Below are positions 7,489-14,946 of a DNA stretch of 35,462 nucleotides, piece after piece. The DNA comes from an uncultured Pelagibacteraceae bacterium (GTDB taxonomy: Bacteria > Pseudomonadota > Alphaproteobacteria > Pelagibacterales > Pelagibacteraceae), in contig CACHRX010000011.1 in NCBI GenBank assembly GCA_902582385.1, positions 1-35,462 of the forward strand, given 5' to 3'. The stretch's first letter is position 1; the number at the start of each line of letters is the position of its first letter. Below the pieces are notes generated by a model. It searched no databases. It was given only the letters and a program-made list of their open reading frames with translations, and was not told where the DNA came from. A program made the translations under genes and the position numbers.

Positions 7489-8151
7489 TTATTCTCCTAA
7501 AATTTCTTTTATAATCTTAATATCAATAGGTTTTTTCTTTTTCAAACTTAATTCATCAATTTTATATATGAAATCGAATATATTACTATACGATCTATGA
7601 ATTCTTTTGATAATGAAATCTATTAGTTTTTTATCAATTAAAATTTGACGATCTGATAAATTTTTTAAAATTAACGCAAACATTAACTCGTCATCCGGCT
7701 TTTCAATTTTTTGCAATAGAAAATTTTTAGTTCTTGATTTCAAATCAACTAAAGCAAAATTCATATTTACTACTGGAATACTTGACGTAACTATTATGTA
7801 TTTATTATCTAAATCAATAATATTAAGCAGACTATACAAAAGCTTTTCATCAATGTCTTCATTTAGGTCTTCTAAAATGATATTTTCATAAATCTTTATT
7901 TTTTTTAAATCATTATTATTCAAGTTAATTGCATTAATTTTTATACCTTTAAATTTTTTGATAAAAATATTTATAAGATGTGTTTTACCAGAAAATTTTT
8001 CTCCAATAATATTCAAAAAATTTCTTTCCCATTTTGGCCATCTTTCTATTAAAGAAAAAATATGCTCATTACTCTTTGATACATAAAAATCATCATCTTT
8101 AAAATTTGGCTCATAATTAAATTTTAACATTAATTGATTACGTATACTCAT
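7489..8151 (-). CDS. hda: DnaA-related replication regulator (Hda/HdaA-like AAA+ protein)
   Basis: A DnaA AAA+ domain without the C-terminal DNA-binding domain, as in Hda/HdaA, which with the sliding clamp stimulates ATP hydrolysis by DnaA and so limits initiation. I use ATG at 8151 (220 residues): it forms an ATGA overlap with the stop of the upstream gene, whereas TTG at 8163 adds only four residues. The N-terminus has QLMLKF (from residue 6), close to the clamp-binding motif QLxLP/F. The Walker A site GEKFSGKTH is at about 50-58, the Walker B-like NIILEDLNED follows, and an arginine in LKSRTKNF sits where the family arginine finger is found. Overall identity looks low and Lys/Asn/Ile-rich. 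It is followed immediately by aspS, whose ribosome site lies in its last codons. Confidence 0.88.
   Translation of the reverse strand: MSIRNQLMLKFNYEPNFKDDDFYVSKSNEHIFSLIERWPKWERNFLNIIGEKFSGKTHLINIFIKKFKGIKINAINLNNNDLKKIKIYENIILEDLNEDIDEKLLYSLLNIIDLDNKYIIVTSSIPVVNMNFALVDLKSRTKNFLLQKIEKPDDELMFALILKNLSDRQILIDKKLIDFIIKRIHRSYSNIFDFIYKIDELSLKKKKPIDIKIIKEILGE
7493..7498 (-). promoter_or_regulatory. Ribosome binding site deciding the aspS TTG start
   Basis: AGGAGA on the minus strand lies in the last codons of the hda-like gene (TTA GGA GAA TAA), four bases before TTG at 7488. It supports the non-ATG start and suggests translational coupling of aspS to the gene before it. Confidence 0.8.
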
Positions 8152-9209
8152 TTCAAGATCCAAATTTTTTTTTGAGTATCAAAATCATAATTTTTATTAC
8201 TCATAATATTTATAAATTTGTTTGGGGTACCATTAAATATTACTTCAAAATAAATAAAATCTTTATCAAATCTATTTATTGTAAAATTACTTATCAAATC
8301 AATAGTTTCTAAAACTTCTTCAAATTCTAAAGATTTATTTAGATCTTTATTATTTACTCTGATTATAAGTGGGAGTTTAATAGACGTATTTATTTGATTG
8401 TGTTCTTTCCATAGATCTTCATAGATAACTTTTAATTTACTTATCAAAATTTTAATTTCTTCTTCATTTTTAAAATTTATATTTTTAAAAGAGTTATTTT
8501 TAATAATAGTTTTATTTTTAATATTTATTCTGGATAATATTTTTATTTCATTTTCATTTTTAAAAATCAAAGAAATTATGGAATAATTTAAAAAATATTT
8601 ATTTGTAATTTTTTTGAAATCGTATCTTTCAATTATATTTCTATTTGTCTTAATCAAATTGATATCATCTAAATCTTCAGTGGGTAAAAGATACTTTATA
8701 GAATAATTCACATCATTGAATTTATTCCAATTTTTATATAATGGATTATTAGAATAGATTTTAATGTCATCATCACTTTGATCAAATATAATGGGTATAA
8801 ACAAAAATGTTTCTTCAATAATCTGCGTTGGAAAAATATTTTTTTTTTCTAAAAAATTAAAAATTTTTCTTTTATCAAAAGAAACACCTAAATTAACATA
8901 ATAAATTTGATTTATAAATTTTTCTTCTTTGATTGAAAAAGACTCAATCATACTTTTTATTTCATTTAATTTAACTTTATTAATCCTCTTAATATCTGAG
9001 GATTTTACTAGGGAATTAATTAATTTGAAAAAAGCATTCTCAAAGCCCTTATTTATTAAGGAATTTTTATCAAAACTATTCTTAAAAGGTTCTGAAATTT
9101 CTATATCTTCAATTAAAAATGCTTTGGCCTTAAGATTTGCTGTGGAAAAAAAAAATATATTTAAGGATAGAATAATAAAAAAAATATATAAGTTTTTAAA
9201 ATAATACAT
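8148..9209 (-). CDS. DUF2066-like probable periplasmic protein
   Basis: A 353-residue protein with an N-terminal signal sequence (hydrophobic LYIFFIILSLNIFFFS, probable cleavage after AKA near residue 30). No catalytic motif is recognisable. Its position between purM (divergent, 22 bases away) and an hda-like gene (ATGA overlap) matches the alphaproteobacterial DUF2066 family; I assign it mainly on that context and on length, so the family call is tentative. The sequence is very rich in Lys, Asn, Ile and Phe. The start at ATG 9209 is the only one that keeps the signal peptide. Confidence 0.7.
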   Translation of the reverse strand: MYYFKNLYIFFIILSLNIFFFSTANLKAKAFLIEDIEISEPFKNSFDKNSLINKGFENAFFKLINSLVKSSDIKRINKVKLNEIKSMIESFSIKEEKFINQIYYVNLGVSFDKRKIFNFLEKKNIFPTQIIEETFLFIPIIFDQSDDDIKIYSNNPLYKNWNKFNDVNYSIKYLLPTEDLDDINLIKTNRNIIERYDFKKITNKYFLNYSIISLIFKNENEIKILSRINIKNKTIIKNNSFKNINFKNEEEIKILISKLKVIYEDLWKEHNQINTSIKLPLIIRVNNKDLNKSLEFEEVLETIDLISNFTINRFDKDFIYFEVIFNGTPNKFINIMSNKNYDFDTQKKIWILK

Positions 9210-9231
9210 TGCAAGTATAAATTTTATATTA

Positions 9232-10260
9232 ATGAATAAAAAACATTTTACCTACAAAAAAAGTGGCGTAAATATTGCTGCTGCTGATAAATTTGTAAAT
9301 TTCATATCAAGTATACAAACAAAAAAAAGAGGCAATAAAAAGTTCAATAATATTGGTGGATTTGGATCTATTTCAGATATTCCAAAAGCAATCAAAAACC
9401 CCAAAATTGTTGCATGCACTGATGGTGTTGGTACTAAAATAGAAATTGCTAACCTAATTAATAAATATGATACAATTGGTATAGATTTAGTTGCAATGAG
9501 CGTCAACGATTTAGTTGTACAAGGTGCAAAACCAATATTATTTTTGGATTATATTTCTATAAATAAAATTGATTTATCCAAACTAAAATCAATATTAAAA
9601 GGAATAATAAAAGGTTGTAAAATTTCCAATTGTGAATTAGTTGGTGGAGAAACTGCAGAAATGCCAGGCACTTATGAAAAAGGTAAATTTGATATTGCTG
9701 GATTTGCAGTTGGAGTCGTAGATCAAAAAAAAATTTTAAATAAAAATAAAATAAAAATAAATGATCTCGTATTAGCTATACCATCTAATGGCATACATTC
9801 TAATGGTTATTCTCTAATTAGACATATTTTAAAAAAAAAAAAAATCGATATCAAAAAAAATTCTTTTTTAAAAAAAGAACTTATCAGGCCAACAAAAATC
9901 TATGTTAAAGAAATATTAGATTTAAATAAATCTAAATTATTAAATGGTTGTGCCAATATTACTGGTGGAGGTTTGGAAGACAATATAAAACGTATTATAC
10001 CACAAAATCTTTGTGCTGAAATTAATTTAAGTAAAATTAAAACCTTAAAAATTTTTAAGTGGCTTAGACAAAATAATATTCAAGATAAAGAAATGTTAAA
10101 AACTTTTAATTGTGGTGTGGGATTTTGTTTAGTGATTAACCCAGAAAATCTGCATAAAATAAATAGATATTTCTCGAAAGAATTTAAACCTTACGTGATT
10201 GGTAATATCATTAAGGGACCTATAAAAGTAAGATTAAATGATAAAATCAAGTGGACTTAA
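9232..10260 (+). CDS. purM: Phosphoribosylformylglycinamidine cyclo-ligase (AIR synthetase)
   Basis: Fifth step of purine synthesis: ATP-dependent ring closure of FGAM to aminoimidazole ribotide. The 342 residues match the family. Motifs are ACTDGVGTKIEIA (61-73), DLVAMSVNDLVVQGAKPILFLD, LVGGETAEMPGTY, the LAIPSNGIHSNGYSLIR loop and ITGGGLEDNIKRI. It overlaps purN by 23 bases, so the two are probably one operon. A run of fourteen A (9831-9844) lies within the codons for ILKKKKID; the frame is maintained through it. Confidence 0.97.
   Translation: MNKKHFTYKKSGVNIAAADKFVNFISSIQTKKRGNKKFNNIGGFGSISDIPKAIKNPKIVACTDGVGTKIEIANLINKYDTIGIDLVAMSVNDLVVQGAKPILFLDYISINKIDLSKLKSILKGIIKGCKISNCELVGGETAEMPGTYEKGKFDIAGFAVGVVDQKKILNKNKIKINDLVLAIPSNGIHSNGYSLIRHILKKKKIDIKKNSFLKKELIRPTKIYVKEILDLNKSKLLNGCANITGGGLEDNIKRIIPQNLCAEINLSKIKTLKIFKWLRQNNIQDKEMLKTFNCGVGFCLVINPENLHKINRYFSKEFKPYVIGNIIKGPIKVRLNDKIKWT
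9831..9844 (+). repeat. Fourteen-A homopolymer inside purM
   Basis: A continuous run of 14 A encodes part of L-K-K-K-K-I. It is the longest single-base run I found in the window; the others reach 10-12. Confidence 0.95.
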
Positions 10261-10822
10261 AAAAATAAGTACAGCTGTATTTATATCTGGAACAGGAAGT
10301 AATCTAAGAAGTTTAATTAAGTTTTCAAAAAAAAAAGGATCAAAATTTACGATTGAATTAATTATTTCTAATAATTCAAAAGCTAAAGGGCTAAATTATG
10401 CTCAAAAATTTAAAATTAAAAAAAAAATCATAGATTATTCAAGAAAACAAAACATTGACAACAAAATTCTTAAAAATTTAAAAAAATATAATATAAAACT
10501 AATTTGCCTTGCAGGATTTATGAAGATTCTATCACAAAATTTTATAAAAAAATTCAATGGTAAGATAATAAATATTCATCCATCTTTATTACCAAAATAT
10601 AAAGGTTTAAATACTCATCAGCGTATTATAGACAATAAAGAAAAATATTCTGGTTGCACTGTTCACTTTGTTAACTCAAAACTTGACTCAGGTAAAATTA
10701 TTATTCAAAAAAAAGTAAAGGTTTTAAAGAATGATACAGCAAATAGTTTGGCAAAACGGATACTTAGAGAAGAGCATATTTTATATCCTAAAGCTTTAAA
10801 TAAGCTTTATTCTAATCTTTAA
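10238..10822 (+). CDS. purN: Phosphoribosylglycinamide formyltransferase (GAR transformylase)
   Basis: Transfers a formyl group from 10-formyltetrahydrofolate to GAR, the third step of purine synthesis. The 194 residues include the phosphate-binding FISGTGSNL (16-23), LAGFMKIL (91-98) and the catalytic triad N112, H114 (INIHPSLLPKYKG) and D150 (SKLDSGKI), spaced exactly as in E. coli PurN (N106, H108, D144). It overlaps purM at its start and overlaps the convergent ndk by 11 bases at its end. Confidence 0.97.
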   Translation: MIKSSGLKKISTAVFISGTGSNLRSLIKFSKKKGSKFTIELIISNNSKAKGLNYAQKFKIKKKIIDYSRKQNIDNKILKNLKKYNIKLICLAGFMKILSQNFIKKFNGKIINIHPSLLPKYKGLNTHQRIIDNKEKYSGCTVHFVNSKLDSGKIIIQKKVKVLKNDTANSLAKRILREEHILYPKALNKLYSNL

Positions 10823-11222
10823 AGAAGAAATCTATCTCAATTTTTGCATTTTCTACACTATCAGACCCATGAACTGAATTTTTATCAATCGAAATTCCAT
10901 ATTTTCTTCTAATAGTTCCATCCTTTGCATCTTTTGGATTCGTAGCCCCCATTAATTCTCTATTTGCCATTACCGCATTTTCTTTCTCAAGCACCATAAC
11001 AACTATTGGTCCTGATGAAAGATAGGCACATAAATCGTTGTAAAATGGCTTTGTTTCATGCACTTTATAAAATCTTTCAGCTTCAGTTTTTTCTATTTGA
11101 ATTTTTTTTTCTTTTAGAATTATGAACCCTTTGTTTTTGAAGATTTCCTTAATTTCATTATCTAGATTTCTTTCAACTGCATCAGGTTTTACTATTGATA
11201 AAGTTTGTTCAACACTATTCAT
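10812..11222 (-). CDS. ndk: Nucleoside diphosphate kinase
   Basis: Balances nucleoside triphosphate pools by transferring the gamma phosphate through a phosphohistidine. At 136 residues it is short and complete. The phospho-histidine is H118 in NSVHGSDSVENA, the family signature. Other motifs are TLSIVKPDAVERN at the N-terminus, GPIVVMVLEKENAV and MGATNPKDAKDGTIRRKYG. The start overlaps the end of pepA by 8 bases, so it is probably expressed with it. The C-terminus ends DFFFKD. Confidence 0.98.
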   Translation of the reverse strand: MNSVEQTLSIVKPDAVERNLDNEIKEIFKNKGFIILKEKKIQIEKTEAERFYKVHETKPFYNDLCAYLSSGPIVVMVLEKENAVMANRELMGATNPKDAKDGTIRRKYGISIDKNSVHGSDSVENAKIEIDFFFKD

Positions 11223-12672
11223 AGTTATCCTCTGTTAGTTGATTTAATAGTCTTACACCATAACCTGTAGCACCACCTGAATTTAAGGCACCTCCATATT
11301 TTGAAAATGCCATTCCAGCGATATCTAGGTGTGCCCATGGTGTTTTGTTTAAAATAAATCTTTGTAAGAATTGAGCAGCAGTTGTTGATCCTGCTCCACC
11401 AACATAATTAATATTTTGCATATCGGCATTTTTAGAGTCTATTAATTTATCAAAATTTTTATGTAAAGGCATCCTCCATAATTTCTCATCAACTTTTTCT
11501 CCAGCTTCTATTAACTGTTTTGATAATTGATCATCGTTTGAAAAAAGTCCTGCATATTCTGAACCCAAAGAAACTATAATAGCTCCAGTTAAAGTTGCCA
11601 GATCAACCATAAACTTAGGTTTAAATTTTCTTTCAGTAAAAGTTAGAGCATCTGCTAAAACTAATCTACCCTCAGCATCAGTATTAAGCACTTCAATTGT
11701 TTTTCCACTATAGGATTTAACAATATCTCCTGGTCTTTGAGCATTTCCACTTACCATATTTTCTACTAGTCCAACAACACCAACTGCATTAATTTTAGCT
11801 TTTCTCAGTGCAAAGTTTTTCATTAATCCAACAACAGTTGCAGATCCTGCCATATCATAAGTCATGTCTTCCATAAATTTTGCTGGTTTTAATGAATAAC
11901 CACCAGTATCAAAACAAACTCCTTTGCCAACAAAAGCTAAAGGTTTTGAATTATTTTTGGCACCATTCCATTCAATAGTTACCAGGTATGATCCTCTAAT
12001 ACTTCCCTGACCTACACCAAGCAAAGCATTCATTCCCAATTTTTTTAATTTTTTATCGTCGTATATATTTACTTTTAAACCATCTTTTTTAAGAGTAATT
12101 AATCTTTTTGCATACTCATCAGGATGTAAGATATTTCCTGGTTCTGAGACCAAGTCTCTTGCATAGAAGGTACCCTCTTCTAATGCTTTAAATCTTAATT
12201 GTTTTTGAACTGAAAGTTTTTTCTTATTTCCAATTACATTAATAGATATCAGTCTTTTTTCTTTTTTTGATTTATATTTATTAAATTCATATGACTTTAA
12301 TTTTATGCCATGAAGAAAATATCCTATAAAGTTTTCATCATTGCTAATTATACTATTTGAGTTAACAAAATATTCACTGTTTTTACCATAATTAATACGT
12401 CCGTAAACTTCTGCTCCTAAGTTTTCTATATCAAATGATTTAATATTCTTTTTTATTGAAACTAAAACTATCTTTTTTTTTGAATTAACTTCAAAAACGA
12501 ATACTTTTTTTTTTAAATCACTCGTTTTTAACAGATCATTTATGAAAGAATAATCAAAATTTGAAATATACTTTTTTAAGGGGCTTATATTGAATGCTTC
12601 ATCTGCAAATAACACAAGGTTTGCAGAGGTTTTATTCGAAATATTATTTTTAAAATTAATTTTAATAGACAT
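11215..12672 (-). CDS. pepA: Leucyl aminopeptidase (peptidase family M17)
   Basis: Cytosolic two-metal aminopeptidase that removes N-terminal residues, used in peptide turnover. The 485 residues have a variable N-terminal domain (to about 160) and a conserved catalytic C-terminal domain. Metal and catalytic motifs are VGKGVCFDTGGYSLKP (248-263, with K250 and D255), YDMAGSATV (272-280) and the signature NTDAEGRL (330-337). It is divergent from lptF across 61 bases, an arrangement seen in other alphaproteobacteria. Confidence 0.97.
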   Translation of the reverse strand: MSIKINFKNNISNKTSANLVLFADEAFNISPLKKYISNFDYSFINDLLKTSDLKKKVFVFEVNSKKKIVLVSIKKNIKSFDIENLGAEVYGRINYGKNSEYFVNSNSIISNDENFIGYFLHGIKLKSYEFNKYKSKKEKRLISINVIGNKKKLSVQKQLRFKALEEGTFYARDLVSEPGNILHPDEYAKRLITLKKDGLKVNIYDDKKLKKLGMNALLGVGQGSIRGSYLVTIEWNGAKNNSKPLAFVGKGVCFDTGGYSLKPAKFMEDMTYDMAGSATVVGLMKNFALRKAKINAVGVVGLVENMVSGNAQRPGDIVKSYSGKTIEVLNTDAEGRLVLADALTFTERKFKPKFMVDLATLTGAIIVSLGSEYAGLFSNDDQLSKQLIEAGEKVDEKLWRMPLHKNFDKLIDSKNADMQNINYVGGAGSTTAAQFLQRFILNKTPWAHLDIAGMAFSKYGGALNSGGATGYGVRLLNQLTEDNYE

Positions 12673-12688
12673 AAATTTTTAAATACAC

Positions 12689-12718
12689 TCTATACGTGTT
12701 TCTGGTATATATGGTCAA
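12689..12718 (-). promoter_or_regulatory. Candidate sigma70-type promoter of pepA
   Basis: On the minus strand, TTGACC (12713-12718) and TATAGA (12689-12694) are separated by 18 bases. This would start transcription about 10 bases before the pepA ATG. The same 61-base gap must also contain the lptF promoter; TATTAT at 12719-12724 on the plus strand is a possible -10 for lptF, but I see no good -35 with it. Confidence 0.5.
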
Positions 12719-12733
12719 TATTATAAAATTTCA

Positions 12734-13873
12734 ATGGAAAAGATACTATTTAGAAAATTATTATTTGACTGCTTAATTTTCTTTTTAATTACCCTTATTG
12801 CCTCAAGTACTGTAATTTGGATTTTTCAAGCAGTTAATTTTCTAGATATTATTATAGATGATGGTAGAGACTACTTGGTATATTTAAATTTTTCTATTTT
12901 AAATTTTCCTAAGATTATTAGTAGAATTCTCCCATTTGTTTTTTTCTTTAGTTTTTTTTATATCATCACCAAATATGAACTAAATAATGAATTATTAATC
13001 TTATGGAGTCATGGAGTAAATAAGATTCACTTGTTTAATTTTTTTATAAAATTCTCAATGATACTTGTAATTTTTCAAATAATTTTAGCAAGTTATATTG
13101 TTCCTCATAGTCTTGACTATGCAAAATCTTTTATACGTTCGTCAGATATAAATTTTTTAGATAATTTTATAAAACCAAGAAAATTTAATGACACTGCTAA
13201 AGGCCTCACATTATACGCTGATAAAAAAAATGATTTTGATGAATATGAAAATATATATATTAAAAGAGGCAATAGTATTAACAATTCCAGAATTACATAT
13301 GCCAAAAAAGGTATTTCTGTTGAAAAAAAAAATAATTCTATTTTAGAATTATATGATGGTGAAACAATAAGTATTGTTAATGGTAAGATTTCAAGTTTTA
13401 AATTTTCAAAATTTGACTTTTCTCTTCAAGATGTAGATTCTAATACTACTACATATATTAAAACTCAAGAAATGCCCACCTCCAAATTGATCAAATGTTA
13501 TTTTAAAATAAATAAAATTGAGATTTACAATTTAAACTTTAAAAATGAATTGATTGAAAATTGTTCTAAGCAAAATTTAGATAACATATTAAAAGAAACA
13601 AATAAGAGAATTATAGTTCCATTTTATATTATTCTATTAATGATGACAATTTTGATGCTGGCACTTAAATCCAAGGAAAGTACTAATTACTTAAATTTTA
13701 GAATATTCATTTTTATTACAGGAGTTTTGATAATTGTATTTTCTGAAATAAGCTTAAGATTTATTGGCTCAAATATAAAAGATAGCACTGTGCCAATATT
13801 ACTACCATTTTTAACAATATTTGTTACTTATATATTTTTTTTAATTAAACTTAAATTTTCTTATAAACAATGA
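12734..13873 (+). CDS. lptF: LPS export ABC transporter permease LptF
   Basis: One of the two permease subunits of LptB2FG, which extracts lipopolysaccharide from the inner membrane and pushes it onto the Lpt bridge. The 379 residues show the YjgP/YjgQ architecture: three N-terminal membrane segments (about 10-35, 55-78, 95-118), a long periplasmic jelly-roll region, and three C-terminal segments (about 292-312, 323-343, 348-370). The gene opens a six-gene run. Its stop overlaps the lptG start as ATGA. Confidence 0.9.
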   Translation: MEKILFRKLLFDCLIFFLITLIASSTVIWIFQAVNFLDIIIDDGRDYLVYLNFSILNFPKIISRILPFVFFFSFFYIITKYELNNELLILWSHGVNKIHLFNFFIKFSMILVIFQIILASYIVPHSLDYAKSFIRSSDINFLDNFIKPRKFNDTAKGLTLYADKKNDFDEYENIYIKRGNSINNSRITYAKKGISVEKKNNSILELYDGETISIVNGKISSFKFSKFDFSLQDVDSNTTTYIKTQEMPTSKLIKCYFKINKIEIYNLNFKNELIENCSKQNLDNILKETNKRIIVPFYIILLMMTILMLALKSKESTNYLNFRIFIFITGVLIIVFSEISLRFIGSNIKDSTVPILLPFLTIFVTYIFFLIKLKFSYKQ

Positions 13874-14946
13874 TGCAAAGACACATTTCATTCATAGTCA
13901 ATAGTTTTATTAAATCTTTTATTTTTGTTGTAATGATTTTGACTTGTTTAATATTTATATTAAATCTTGTTAGCGAACTAGACTTTTTTAGAAAGATTGA
14001 AGTTGAGGGCTATTTTATAATGTATTTAGCTTTAATAAATTCACCTTCATTCTTATTTGAGATTTTGCCTTTCATTTTTCTTATATCAACTCAAGTTTTT
14101 TTTATAGAATTATTTAAAAATAACGAAATGAATATTTTTAAATATTCAGGACTTAGAAATTCCAAAGTCATAACAATAATCAGTGTTACTACAGTTATAA
14201 TAAGTTTGTTTTCACTAATTGTTTTTTATAGTTTTTCCTCAAATTTAAAAAATATGTATATCAATTTAAAAAAAGATTTTACAAATGATGGAAAATATCT
14301 AGCTGTAATTACAAAAAATGGTCTATGGATAAAAGATGTGGTTGATAACAAGAATTATATTATTAATGCAGAAAGAATTGAATTAAATTATCTAAAAAAA
14401 ACTTATATCTCAGAATTCGATAAAGAATATAATATAATTAGAAATATAAAGAGTCCGAAAATAGACATAAAAAACTCTAATTGGATAGTCCATAAACCTG
14501 AGGTATTTATTAATAATAATACCTCAAATTATAAACAATTAGAAATACAAACAAATTTTGATTATGAAATTATTCAAAATTTATACTCTAACCTTTCGAC
14601 ATTATCTATATTAGAATTATTTGAATTAAGAAGTAATTATAAAAAATTAAATTACTCTCTTATCGAAGTCAATTTAGAAATTTTAAAGCTTTTTTCTTAC
14701 CCTTTATATTTTTTGTTGATGATATTGTACTCAAGTATCATAATGTTAAATACTAAAAAATTTAAAAGTTCAATTTTAAAAATTTCAATAGGATTAATTT
14801 CAGCGGTAGTCATTTTTTATTTAAATAATATTTTTTATGTTCTTGGTAAGACAGAAAAAATTAATTTAATAATCTCTGTATTTACACCTCTTTTAATATT
14901 GGGGATAATTAATATATTTCTAATGAATAAAATAAATGCAAAATAA
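13870..14946 (+). CDS. lptG: LPS export ABC transporter permease LptG
   Basis: Partner permease of LptF in the LptB2FG transporter. The 358 residues have the same layout: three N-terminal membrane segments (about 10-32, 50-75, 97-120), a periplasmic domain and three C-terminal segments starting near 270. It is assigned LptG from its place after lptF and before lptD. lptA, lptB and lptC are not in this window. Its end overlaps the lptD start by 11 bases. Confidence 0.88.
   Translation: MMQRHISFIVNSFIKSFIFVVMILTCLIFILNLVSELDFFRKIEVEGYFIMYLALINSPSFLFEILPFIFLISTQVFFIELFKNNEMNIFKYSGLRNSKVITIISVTTVIISLFSLIVFYSFSSNLKNMYINLKKDFTNDGKYLAVITKNGLWIKDVVDNKNYIINAERIELNYLKKTYISEFDKEYNIIRNIKSPKIDIKNSNWIVHKPEVFINNNTSNYKQLEIQTNFDYEIIQNLYSNLSTLSILELFELRSNYKKLNYSLIEVNLEILKLFSYPLYFLLMILYSSIIMLNTKKFKSSILKISIGLISAVVIFYLNNIFYVLGKTEKINLIISVFTPLLILGIINIFLMNKINAK

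Noticed and set aside
8152-8163. TTG start for the hda-like gene
   Set aside because: ATG at 8151 forms an ATGA overlap with the previous stop and keeps the clamp-binding motif near the N-terminus.
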